A stretch of DNA of 64,000 nt from Setophaga petechia. Taxonomy: Eukaryota > Chordata > Aves > Passeriformes > Parulidae. Positions 42,446 to 52,267 of this stretch are shown here, in pieces; within the stretch, counting starts at the first letter, position 1, and each line of letters opens with the position of its first letter. The DNA lies in contig JANCRA010000122.1 in assembly GCA_024362935.1 (NCBI GenBank), positions 1 through 64,000 of the forward strand. Direction: 5' to 3'. The position numbers were made by a program, and so were the translations under genes. The notes under the pieces were generated by a model. It was not told the DNA's origin. It saw nothing but the letters and a program-made list of their open reading frames with translations, and did no database searches.

Positions 42446-45220
42446 ATGGCGGCGGGGACGGAGCCGTGCCCGCACTGCGGGCGGCTCTTCAAGCGGCTCC
42501 GCGCACACCTCCCGCACTGCAAGGCAGCACCGGCAGCACCGGCAGCGAGCCCCGGGCCGGGCCCCGGCAGCGCCGCGCGGCCCGTCCCGAGCAGTGCCCG
42601 GGGTTCAGGGGCCCGCCCGAGCCCCGCCAGCGCACCGGGATCGGCGCCGGGATCGAACCCCCAGCCCTCCGCCGCCAGCGGCAGCGCCCCGGAGCCGAGC
42701 CCAGCGCCGTGTCCCCGCCCGGCCCCCGGTACCGCCTCCGGCGCGGTGCAGGACGTGGCCCGCAGCCTGGACCTGCACCCCGAGGAGGTGGAGGATGTGC
42801 CCCAGAGGCTGCGGGAAGGGGTGAAGGTGGTGATCGAGAAGCACCGAGCCAGGGTGGTCCGGGAGAAGGAGCCGCGGAGCCGCGGGGAGCGGACGGAGCC
42901 CGGCCCCGCTCCCCGCAAATCTGCCCCGAAATCCCGGAGCAAGGAGCCGCCGAGCCAGGGAGCGGCGGGGAGCGGGACTGCGAGCCCCAAGGGAGGAAAA
43001 AGCAGCTTAAAGGCAGCAAAGACACCTCGAGAGCCCGCTGAGAGCAGCAGCAGCCCCGCTGACCTCGGCCAGAAGAAGGGAAGAGACAAAGCCAGGGCAG
43101 GAGGGGAGCGGGTGCAGATGGAAGCTGGGGTGGGGTCTGAACCCCCCGTGTGTGCTCTGCACCCCCGGAGCCTCCGGCTGGCACCGGCGGAGCCCATCGG
43201 AGCTCACGGCCGGGGGATACCCGGGAACGAGCTGGGACTGCGGGGGGCGGCAGTGCCCGAGCCCACCGTGAGCACAGACCCGGGGCTGGCTCTGCAAACC
43301 CAGCCCAGCCTGAGCCCGGGGCTGGCTGTGCCCCTCACACCCCAAACCCAGCCCAGCTTGAGCCCAGCTCTGCCCCTCACTCCCCAAACCCAGCCCAGCC
43401 TGAGCCCAGCTCTGCCCCTCACTCCCCAAACCCAGCCCAGCCTGAGCCCAGCTCTGCCCCTCACACCCCAAACCCAGCCCAGCCTGAGCCCAGCTCTGCC
43501 CCTCACACCCCAAACCCAGCCCAACCTGAGCCCAGCTCTGCCCCTCACACCCCAAACCCAGCCCCTCTGCTCGGCCCGGGGCTTGGAGTGGTTTCCAGAA
43601 TTGTATCCCGAGTCGGGAGGGCTGGGGATTTTTCCAGGGAATCGTTTCCATGAGGATCTTCACCTGAGGATCACGGTGGAGGCAGCCAGGGGTGGATTGG
43701 CACAGGGGCAGCAAGGTAACAAAAATCTCCCTGCTGGGATGTGCTGGAATGGCAGAGGGAATGGGAGAGGAAGGGCAGGGAATAGGAGAGGAGGGATAGG
43801 GAATGGGAAAGGAGGGACAAGGGATGCTGGGCTTGCCCAGGGAAGGATCCAGGAGAATCCAAGGGGCTTTGACCAGGCCTCCTCCAGCCTGCAAAGCCAA
43901 TTTTTATGGAGTCTTGGGCTGATGGAGCCCAAACTCTGTGGGAGGGGTGATTCCCTCTCCTTTTCCCAGCCCGAATTGCACATCCCCTCCCCTCCCAGCT
44001 GCCCTGGCAGCACAGAGCCCTCGTGGCTGTGACCAGGCTGTGTCACCTGCAGGTCCCCTCGCCGAGAGGCCCCTGATGGAGGTGAGGCTGGGCGAGCTGC
44101 ACACCTGGATCAGCACCTGCAGCTTCTCTGCCCAGGGGCTGCTGGGAGCAGTGCAGAGAGGTGAGAACTGCTGGCTTTTGGGGCAGATCCATCCCACTTC
44201 CCTGATTGACTTTGTTCAAATAGCCAGCCTGGATCTTTACAAATCATGGAGTGATGGAAGGGAGGGAGGGATCAGAAGGATGATCCAGTGCCATTCCCTG
44301 CCTTCCACTGTCCCAGGTGGCTCCAAACCCCATCCAGCCTGGCCTGGGGCACCCACAGCTCCTTGGGGCACCTGTGCCAGGGCCTCACCCCCTCACAAGG
44401 AACAATTCCTTCCCATCCATCATCCCAGCAATCCCTGCCCTCTGGCACTGGGAATAAATAAACAAACCTCCCCAACATTTTGGCTCTGTAAAGTTGCAGG
44501 GAAGCAGTGAATTCCCAAGAGCAGCCCATGATTTACCCCTCTCCTTTCTCTCCCTACAGCCTGGGGCAGTTATTGTGCCAAGTACATCCACGTGAGGCAG
44601 GGGGGACCTGCTGGAATCTCCATGCTCCTGGCTGGGTACTGCCTGCTCAGCTATGGCTGGAACTATCAGCACTTCAGTAAGGCTTCCTATTTCAGGAATT
44701 CTCCCTTTTGCAACACTTGGAGAGTCTGTTTAGCATTCCTGTTAATTAAAGCTCTGGATCAGCAAGGATGTCCTATTTCAGGAATTCTCCCTTTTGCAAC
44801 ACTTGGAAAGTCTGTTTAGCATCCCTGTTAATTAAAGCTCTGGAATAATTGAAATAATTAAATTATTTAAACACTCCCCATTTAATACCAGAGCTCAGAG
44901 AGCAGGATTCTCTAGGTGGGCAGAGGAATTTGCTTAATAAAAGTGCTGATAGCAGCTGCTGACTCACAGCTTCTCCCTGGAGAGCTCCAGGATTGTCAGG
45001 AGCACTTGGAAAAGCCCACACGGGGCAGAGGGAGGAGAAATTCCACCAGAACTGCATTTCCTGACAGATGACAAGGATTTGCTGGTGTTTGGGTGGTTCC
45101 AAAGACAGAAACAGAGAAGCTGCACTTGGGCTGGAGCCCCCAAACAGATCCCTGAGCTGACCCTGGAATTTTTTCCTCCCTGTTCTTGCAGAGCGGCACC
45201 GCTGGAGAAAATATCACTGA
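42446..45220 (+). CDS. C17orf80: C17orf80 orthologue, mitochondrial nucleoid-associated protein, complete
   Basis: Four exons, 42446-43715, 44053-44160, 44560-44676 and 45192-45220, join in frame (1524 nt, 507 aa; human about 609). The N-terminus carries a C2HC zinc-finger-like motif, CPHCGRLFKRLRAHLPHC (C8, C11, H21, C25), as in C17orf80. A long low-complexity basic/proline-rich region follows, with six copies of a 14-residue repeat (PLTPQTQP core, about residues 297-372), then the conserved EWFPELYPE. Near the C-terminus a single membrane segment, AGISMLLAGYCLLSYGWNY (about 477-495), precedes the basic tail KRHRWRKYH. Human C17orf80 is reported to be a mitochondrial membrane protein associated with mtDNA nucleoids; this role is by orthology. 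Confidence is high because both ends and the tiny last exon match the family. The middle is poorly conserved. Confidence 0.92.
43312..43565 (+). repeat. C17orf80: In-frame 42-bp coding minisatellite in C17orf80 exon 1
   Basis: Six units of CCCCTCACACCCCAAACCCA plus GCCCAGCCTGAGCCCAGCTCTG, each encoding 14 residues, after one diverged half-unit. The unit is a multiple of three, so copy-number change would keep frame. Confidence 0.95.
44316..44455 (-). mobile_element. CR1 LINE fragment in C17orf80 intron 2
   Basis: CCCCATCCAGCCTGGCCTGG, GCACCTGTGCCAGGGCCTCA and GGAACAATTCCTTCCCATCC follow, in order, the reverse complement of the avian CR1 3' region. Diverged and non-coding. Confidence 0.65.
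44684..44844. repeat. Tandem duplication of about 75 bp in C17orf80 intron 3
   Basis: Two copies of TCCTATTTCAGGAATTCTCC ... GTTAATTAAAGCTCTGGA separated by about 11 bp. The first starts 8 bases after the exon 3 donor. Each copy contains a CTATTTCAG acceptor-like motif. Confidence 0.93.
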
Positions 45221-45389
45221 AGGAGCTGGAGCAGCAGCCAGGGAACAGCCCCAGCTCCTGGGCAGGCAGCAGAGCAGCCAGCAGCAGGATCCCAGCAGGG
45301 ATTCCCAGCACAGGGGCCTGCCTGGGGCTGGAGCTGAGGAGGAGCTGCTCTGCAGGTCGGCTGGTGTGGCACAGAGGTGACAGGGACAG

Positions 45390-45777
45390 CCTGTGCTCAC
45401 CCCTCCGTGCTCAGGCAGCTTTAACAGTGATGTGAGAAAGCTTTAGAGGCACCTGAGGGGTCTGTGGGGGCAGGAGAGCTCCTGGAGGCTGCAGAGTCCC
45501 AGATCCCTTGCTTGGCACAGGGGACAGCACCTTGTCCTGAGCTGTCATTAGAGATTATGTGACAATTCTGCTGTAGCTGAGTGCCCTTCACCCCCAAGAA
45601 CCATTCCCTTTAAATTCAGAGCTCTGCCTGGCCCTGCCCAGTTTGTTCTCACCCAGTTTGTACTGGTGGGACTGGCCAGGACCTGTGTGAAGGCACTGGA
45701 GCAGCAGCTCAGACCACAACACCCCAATTCTGGGCAAGGAAACTCCACGGGATGAGCTGTTGTGCCCAAAGGGCAAA
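45390..45777 (+). repeat. Direct duplication, copy 1 (in C17orf80 3'UTR region)
   Basis: 388 bp nearly identical to 51074-51437 on the same strand, differing by a few substitutions and one 24-bp indel at CTTG...CTTG. Copy 1 begins 170 bp after the C17orf80 stop. Confidence 0.97.
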
Positions 45778-45896
45778 CCAGGGCACTCAGCAGTGCTAGT
45801 TGGAGCCTGCCATCCCCAGACACGTCTGGGAAAGGGTTGCTCATGTTCCAGGCATGAAGAGCAAAAAAAAGAGCCAAGAATTAAAAATCTGAGCTC

Positions 45897-45965
45897 TTTA
45901 TTCTGCAGAGTGCAGTAGTGCTGTGACAGAGGTGCTGCACCAAACATTCTCTCACCAGCAATAAA
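45897..45965. promoter_or_regulatory. Overlapping convergent polyadenylation signals
   Basis: TTTATT at 45897-45902 is an AATAAA on the minus strand (possible end of CPSF4L, about 1 kb past its stop). AATAAA at 45960-45965 on the plus strand could end C17orf80. If both are used, the transcripts overlap by about 60 bases or more. 45966-46930 contains no exon that I recognise. Confidence 0.45.
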
Positions 45966-46931
45966 AACCTGTGTGGATTTTCCTTTCCTGCTTGGGTTGT
46001 GATCTCAGGCGTGGTGCTTTGTGCTCCCTTCCCAAGGGATGAGCACATCCCCATCCCCCTGTGCCCAGGATCCTGGCCCCAGCCAGTCCTGCCCCCCTTC
46101 ACACCCTGGCACTGCTGCCCTGCCTGCCCTCAGCCAGCAGTGCCAGGCCCTGATCTCCATTGCATGCAGTGATTTCTGTGCCAGTGTGAGCTGTGCTGGG
46201 CAAACCCTGCTGGCTGTCCTTGCCCAGCAGCTGCCCCAGTGCTGTGTCCATGGTGTGTGTGTCCTCCTTCTCCTCCTCTGAGCTGTGTGGAGCACTGGAA
46301 TCACTTTCCCAGCAGCATTTCCAGCTGAGTCCTCCTGCTCTGGCTGGCACAGGGAGTGGCTGATCCTCTCTGGGGGCACAGGGAAGGGGTTTGTGCTGGA
46401 TCAGCCCCTGCCACATCCCCATGTGTTCATTTTCACCCCATTTCCAAAGGAATGGGATCATGGAAGCAGCACCCCAAGAGTTCCAACTGCACCAAACCTC
46501 TGAGCCACAGGGATTTGTTGTTCCCAGAGTTCTCACCACTGAAATCCTATCCCCTGCTGGTTCCCACCCCAGGAAAAGGCACATTTCCAGTCCAAGAGGC
46601 TGTTTGGGAGCACTCTGAGGATCCCCACAGCCCCTGCTGCCCCTCATCCTCCCCCCAAGGTGAAACCACTGCTCCCAGCCCTCCCACTGCCCAAAATCTC
46701 TCACCTTGGAGCCGGTGCCTCCTTTCTGAGGGCTCGGGGGGCAGCCCCTGGTGCCCCACAGGTGCTGGGTGCCACGTGCAGGTGGCTCCTTGGCTGGCAC
46801 TTGCTCACCTCCCCTGTCCTCTGCAGCGGCCAGATCCCTCTGTACCAGCCCCCATGGGCATCCAGCTCCCTGGGGAAAGGGGGTAGGAGGGGCAGTTGGC
46901 ATCACCTGCTGCCCCACAGGACCTGGGGGCA

Positions 46932-49900
46932 TCACCCCCGCGGGCACAGGGACAGCAGCTTCACCTTGGATGGGTCTGTGCTGCTCGTCATCAACCCGGC
47001 CTTGAGGCTGGAGGGGACACAGAGGACAGGCAGTTACTGCTTGGGGTGTCCCCAGACCCTCCTGAGGCTCCCCCAGCCCCTCAGGGATGTCCTGGAGCTG
47101 CTACAGGCATCTCCATGGAGACCAGAGATGTCCCCAGACCCTCCTGATCCTCCCCCACCCCTTCAGGGATGTCCCCAAACCCTCCTGAGGCTCCCCCAGC
47201 CCCTCAGGGGCATATCCATGGGTACCAGGGCTCTCCCCCGACCCTCCTGAGGCTCCCCCAGCCCCTCAGGGATGTCCTGGAGCTGCTACAGGCACCTCCA
47301 TGGGGACCAGGGCTGTTCCCAGACTCTCCTGATCCTCCCCCAGCCCCTCAGGTCTGTCCCCAGACCCTCCTGAGGCTCCCCAGCCCCTCAGGGCTGTCCC
47401 CAAACCCCCCTGAGGCTCCCCCAGCCCCTCAGGGCTGTCCCCAAACCCCCCTGAGGCTCCCCAGCCCCTCAGGGCTGTCCCCAGACCCCCTCCGAGTTTC
47501 CCCCAGCCCCTCAGGGCTGTCCCCAAACCCCCCCGAGTCTCCCCCAGCCCCTCAGGGCTGCCCCCTGCCCACCCACCTCTGCCCCTGCTGTCAGCAGCAC
47601 AGCTCAGGTGTGGGGTTTGGTTAATTCAGACCCTTTGTGTCCTTGTCCCTGACCCTGCAAGGGCCACAGCCACCTCAGAGAGGGGATTTTACCCCCCAAA
47701 CCACATCCCAAGCCCCCCCCAGTACGTACTGCACGAACTTGCACTTGGGTCCCTCGGGGCAGAAGCCCACCAGGTAGTTGGCACACATCACCCTCCTGGT
47801 GTGCTTGAACTTGCACAGGGGACCTGCCGGGCACAGGGGACACTCACAGGGACGTGGCACTGTGGGAGCTCTGCTTTCCCTGCAGCCCCCAGCCCAAATC
47901 CCCCCACCCTGGGTCATGGGCACCAGCCCCATCCCTGCTGGGCACCCCCTGCCCTGCAGCCATATTTTCTGAAAAATCCTTTCTTTAGGATTTTTCCTCC
48001 TGAGAAGCTGAGAGGCCTCAGGAACAAACTGCGAACATTGATTATCTGCTGCTGTGGAATGCAACAGGTGCATCTGGGATTGGCCTCATGTGGTTGTTTT
48101 AATTAATGGCCAATCACAGTCAGCTGTCCGAGCCACAAACCTTTGTTATCATTCTTTCTTATTCTATTCTTAGTTAGCCTTCTGATGAAGGCTTTTCTTC
48201 TATTCTTTGAGTATAGTTTTAATAAAATATTATATATATATAATGATATATATATAATATATATAATATACATAATATATATTATATATAATAGATATAA
48301 TATATAATAATATTAATATATAATAATATATAATAATATATACATAATATATAATATATAAAATATATAATTATATAATATATTATATTATATTTTTATA
48401 TATTATATCGTTTTAATTTGATATAAGTTTTAATATATATATAATATATATAATATAGTATTATATATATTATATATATAATACTATATATATTATATAT
48501 ATAATACTATATATATTATATATATATAATAAAATAATAAATCAGCTTTCTGAAACACGGAGTCAGATCCTCATCTCTTCCCTCATCCTCAGACTCCTGC
48601 GAGCAACATCTCCCTGCCCCATCCCCTCTGGGCACCCCCTGCCCTGCCCAGCCCCAGCTCACCGTGCCAGCAGAAGCCTCGGTCGTACCAGGGACAGCCC
48701 CTGGTGCTGGCGGTGGCACCCGCGTGCAGGAAGGGACAGTCCTTGGTGCTGCACTCACCTGCGGGGACAACGCGTGTGACACTCGGGACAACGCACAGGG
48801 AATGAATCCCGGCAGGGTGCGCTGGGTGAGAGGAATTGGGGTGCCCTGGAACAGCCTGGTTCGGATGGGATGGGGGGACAGCGACCCTGGCCGTGTGACA
48901 GTGACCCCGGCCGTGTGACAGTGACCCTGGCCGTGTGACAGTGGCACTTCCCACAGGGAGGGAGGGAGGGATGGGATGAGGGGACAGTGACCCTGGCCGT
49001 GTGACAGTGGCACATCTTCCCTCAGGGAGGGATGGGGTAGGGGGACTGTGACCCTGGCCGTGTGACAGTGACCCTGGCCGTGTGACAGTGACCCCGGCCG
49101 TGTGACAGTGGCACTTCTTCCCGCAGGCAGGAGGTGGCATCAGCCGCTCGCTCCAGGCCAGCCCCGAGGGAAGGGACAGGAGTGGGAAGGGGCTGCCCGG
49201 GATGCCCAGCCCCGCACCCACCGAACTTGGAGTAGAAATAGCACTCGGGCATCCGGGTGGCATCGTAGTCGTGCAGGAAGTCGCAGCTGTCGCCCCTCTT
49301 GCAGAGCCCTCGCAGCCAATGCTTGCACACCGCGGGCTTGGCCCCGCCGGGCCGGGGGTGGCCCTGGACACCTGGGACAGCTCTGTCACTGCCAGCCTGT
49401 CCCCGATGTCCCTGCTCACCTGGGACAGCCCTGGCACTGCCAGCCTGTCCCCACTGTCCAGCCCTGGCACTGCCAGCCTGTCCCCAGTGCCCCAACACAC
49501 CTGGGACAGCCCTGGCACTGCCAGCCTGTCCCCGATGTCCCTGCTCACCTGGGACACTCCTAGCACTGCCAGCCTGTCCCCATTGCCCAACCCTGTCACT
49601 GCCAGCCTGTCCCCAGTGTCCCTGCTTACCTAGGACACCCCTGGCACTGCCAGCCTGTCCGCAGTGTCCCAGCCCTGCCTCACCCACAGCCCCAGGGTGG
49701 GGAGGGCCTCACCTGCAACCCCCAGTGCTGTCCCCACGGAGCCATTGGGGACCCTGGCAGCTCCCCACCAGCTTTGCCAGCTGCACCCCTGAGGGAGCAA
49801 TGCCCAGAGCCAGGACAAAAACCACCCGGGTTTTGCAGGAGGGCAGCAAGAGGAGACCCCCAAAAGCTCCCACAGCCCCAGCACCCCCCAAAAACGCCAC

Positions 49901-50019
49901 AGCTCTGTCCCCAACTTACTGTCCACCCCTGGGAGGGGCAGGGGCCGAGCTCTGAGCTCCTCCACATCAGCCTCCGAGTCAAAGCTGAGCCTCTCCACGC
50001 CAGCCACCAGCTCCTGCAT
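46932..50019 (-). CDS. CPSF4L: CPSF4L (CPSF4-like CCCH zinc-finger protein), first finger not found
   Basis: Five minus-strand exons, 50019-49920, 49371-49222, 48758-48663, 47823-47730 and 47007-46932, join in frame (516 nt, 171 aa). Exon 1 encodes MQELVAGVERLSFD, the CPSF4-type N-terminus. Exon 2 has a complete CCCH finger, CKHWLRGLCKRGDSCDFLH, then RMPECYFYSKF; exon 3 completes the next (GECSTKDCPFLH) and starts another (CPWYDRGFC); exon 4 finishes it and gives CANYLVGFCPEGPKCKFV, whose histidine arises only if exon 4 ends CA|GTACGT and joins C|CTC at 47007. That choice favours the last exon given here, but its 25-residue tail is not otherwise recognised. The family's first finger (between GVD and VCKHW) is missing from the 549-bp intron. 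CPSF4 relatives bind AU-rich pre-mRNA near polyadenylation signals; CPSF4L itself is little studied. Exon 1 joins exon 2 in phase without finger 1. Confidence 0.82.
47040..47565. repeat. Minisatellite in CPSF4L last intron
   Basis: About 15 units of about 35 bp (CCTGAGGCTCCCCCAGCCCC, then TCAGGGATGTCCCCAAACC). It starts about 30 bp upstream of the last exon acceptor in the gene's direction. Confidence 0.95.
47950..48610 (+). mobile_element. Solo-LTR-like element (endogenous retrovirus), copy A, in a CPSF4L intron
   Basis: Matches the reverse complement of 51883-52267 along its length: GGATTTTTCCTCCTGAGAAG, GGAATGCAACAGGTG, GGCCAATCACAGTCAGCTG, GCCTTCTGATGAA, ACTTTTAATAAAA-type signal and CTCATCTCTTCCCTCATCCT. 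It contains no genes. Its AT-rich 3' part has expanded to about 310 bp (48226-48538), making it longer than copy B. Ends are approximate; no clear target duplication. Opposite in orientation to CPSF4L. LTR assignment is from recall of a common passerine repeat. Confidence 0.8.
48226..48538. repeat. (AT)n-type expansion inside LTR copy A
   Basis: About 310 bp of almost pure A/T with several TATATATTATATATATAATA-like palindromes, sitting in otherwise GC-rich DNA. In copy B the matching segment is only about 40 bp. Confidence 0.97.
48880..49112. repeat. Minisatellite, GTGACCCTGGCCGTGTGACA units
   Basis: About eight 19-23 bp units in two clusters, separated by two CACAGGGAGGGAGGGATGGG-type segments, within the CPSF4L intron between exons 2 and 3. 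Confidence 0.95.
49372..49640. repeat. Minisatellite occupying the expected CPSF4L finger-1 intron
   Basis: Units of 45-50 bp and shorter derivatives (CTGGGACAGCCCTGGCACTG, CCAGCCTGTCCCCGATGTCC, CTGCTCAC). It abuts CPSF4L exon 2. On the gene strand each unit carries GCTGTCCCAG, the same ten bases as the authentic exon 2 acceptor context, and CCCAGGTGAGCAGG, a donor-like motif. It stays open in the exon 2 reading frame. Confidence 0.95.
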
Positions 50020-50536
50020 CACCCCTGCTGCGGGAAGAGCCCGGCAGGGAACGGGGAAGAGGCAGAGGAAGAGGCAGGGGCACTCCCCAAGGAAAACACA
50101 GCTCTCCAAAGGGAGCTCCACACTCTGGAGGTCCCTGCAGCCACCCTGGGCCCCAGCAAAACCCTCCTCTTCCTCCTCCTCCTCCCCAGGCAGAGCAGAA
50201 CCAGCCCCAGCAGCCCTGGAGAGCTGCATTTAGAGGGGGGAGTTGCCCACATCTGATCCCAATTTGCAGCCCCGATTGCCTGGTGCTGCAGCTGGGGAGC
50301 TCAGCCCCCCTCCCCTGTCAGCCTCCCCACTCCCACATCTGCTTCTCCTCCAGGAAAGGGGCTGGGGCTGCCTGGGAGCTGGGTTAACCCCTCACTCTGA
50401 GGTTTTACACGGAGACAAACACGGCCAGAGTGCTGGGATGGAGCGTTCAGCAGCACGGGCTGGGTGCTGGCTGTGCTTTGGTGCATCAGCCTTGGCAAGA
50501 CAGACCCCACACCCCTGGGCTCCTGCAAGGGGCCAC

Positions 50537-50960
50537 TGTTGTAAATCAAAGGTGACTCCAATGAAGGGGAGAGAATGATGCATCTGACTCCATCATCAGA
50601 ATTAATTACTTTAATTAATTACTTTAATTTTTAATTAATTAATTACTTTATTATACTATACTATGTACATTGTATCTGAACTGAATCTGCCATGCACTCA
50701 CCCCTGCTCACACTGCTCTCATCTCTGAGTCTCTCATGGCTGTCAGTGACAATCCTGACACACACCTGGCCCTGATAGGCCAAAAGAACAAAACATCCTC
50801 ACTTTGGGTAAACAATCTCCACGTTGCACTCTGCTTTGGCACAGCAAGCGAGATAAGAATTGTGTTTTCCTTCTTCTCTGCTTGTCTCACAGCTTCTCTC
50901 TGTTCAGAGGCCATGTGAATACAGCAGGCCACACCTTGCATCCCAACAAATCATGGAGCT
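50537..50960 (-). mobile_element. Probable second LTR-type repeat, degenerate
   Basis: AT-rich core (AATTAATTACTTTAATTAAT, TTATTATACTATACTATGTA) flanked by GAGAATGATGCATCTGACTC and GTAAACAATCTCCACGTTGC, an arrangement I associate with another songbird LTR family. No coding capacity. Ends and strand are uncertain. It lies in the 5' flank of CPSF4L. Confidence 0.45.
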
Positions 50961-51073
50961 GTTTCTTGTGGAATGCTCCTCAGAGCCCTCCTTGTTCCAT
51001 CCCCAGCCAGGGAACTTCCATCCCTGAGTGCACTGCAACCCCAAGAACCATTCCCTTTAAATTCCCTTAAATC

Positions 51074-51437
51074 CCTGTGCTCACCCCTCCGTGCTCAGGC
51101 AGCTTTAACAGTGATGTGAGAAAGCTTTAGAGGCACCTGAGGGGTCTGTGGGGGCAGGAGAGCTCCTGGAGGCTGCACAGTCCCAGATCCCTTGTCCTGA
51201 GCTGTCATTAGAGATTATGTGACAATTCTGCTGTAGCTGAGTGGAGTTCACCCCCAAGAACCATTCCCTTTAAGTTCAGAGCTCTGCCTGGCCCTGCCCA
51301 CTTTGTTCTCACCCAGTTTGTACTGGTGGGACTGGCCAGGACCTGTGTGAAGGCACTGGAGCAGCAGCTCAGACCACAACACCCCAATTCTGGGCAAGAA
51401 AACTCCACGGGATGAGCTGTTGTGCCCAAAGGGCAAA
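51074..51437 (+). repeat. Direct duplication, copy 2 (upstream of CPSF4L)
   Basis: 364 bp nearly identical to 45390-45777. Together the copies bracket the whole of CPSF4L in direct orientation, 5684 bp apart. Just before it, CCCAAGAACCATTCCCTTTA at 51040-51060 repeats a segment found inside the duplication. Confidence 0.97.
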
Positions 51438-51659
51438 AACCCTTTGCCATGAAAGCAATGGGGCTTTCACGGGTGCCAGGCTCCAGTGGCACATTCTGGG
51501 CACGACCAGGGCTCTGTGGGGTTGCTGGAGCCCACCTGGAGCAGGATTTATTCCTGGATTTATCCCAAAGCTCCATCCCTGCTCAGTGCCCAGGGCTGCC
51601 ACGGCCCGTGGAGCTCTGCTCCCATTCTGTCACTTGCCATCAGGGCACTGGACCAGCAC

Positions 51660-51882
51660 TGCCACAGCACTGCCCGTGGGTGCTGCAGGGTGCTGGGCAC
51701 CCACTGCCCACCCTGCAGCCCTGTGGGACACCCTGGGTGCCACCGATGCCACTGTGCCCACCCTGGGGGTGTGACAGATGGCACTGTGCCCATCCACAGC
51801 GCTGCCCGTGGGTGCTGCACGGTGCTGGGCACCCACTGCCCACCCTGCAGCCCTGTGGGACACCCTGGTGCCACCCCGGGGG
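51660..51882. repeat. Tandem duplication of about 130 bp
   Basis: Two copies of ACTGCCCGTGGGTGCTGCA ... CCCTGTGGGACACCCTGG followed by GGGGTGTGACAG-type units. The same GTGTGACAAATGTCACTGTG motif continues at 52262-52315, so LTR copy B interrupts a repeat array. Confidence 0.85.
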
Positions 51883-52267
51883 TGTGACCGTGTTCACAGG
51901 GCTCCCAGGATGAGGGAAGAGATGAGGATGTGACTCCATGTTTCAGAAGGCCGATCTATTATTTTATTATATTTATTATATTAAAACTATACTAAAAAGA
52001 ATAGAAGAAAGGATTTCATCAGAAGGCTGGCTAAGGATAGAATAGAAAAGAAAGATAACAGAGGTTTGTGGCTCGGGCTCTCTGTCCGAGCCAGCTGACT
52101 GTGATTGGCCATTAATTAGAAACAACCACATGAGGCCAATCACAGATCCACCTGTTGCATTCCACAGCAGCAGATAACCATTGTTTGCATTTTGTTCCTG
52201 AGGCCTCTCAGCTTCTCAGGAGGAAAAATCCAAAGGAAAAGATTTTCCATAAAAGATGTGTGTGACA
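51883..52267 (-). mobile_element. Solo-LTR-like element (endogenous retrovirus), copy B
   Basis: 385 bp beginning TGTGACCG and ending GTGTGACA, with the conserved blocks of copy A in inverted orientation (ATGAGGGAAGAGATGAGGAT, TTTCATCAGAAGGCTGGCTA, CAGCTGACTGTGATTGGCCA, TCAGCTTCTCAGGAGGAAAA). No reading frame of interest. The flanking array also contains GTGTGAC, so exact ends and target duplication cannot be fixed. Confidence 0.82.

Noticed and set aside
49705..49815. Relic of the missing CPSF4L finger-1 exon (SGVQLAKLVGSCQGPQWLRG on the minus strand)
   Set aside because: Slight resemblance in order of residues and an acceptor-like CCCTCAG, but only one of the needed cysteines, no histidine, and its 76-nt length would break frame with exon 2. 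Similarity is not convincing.
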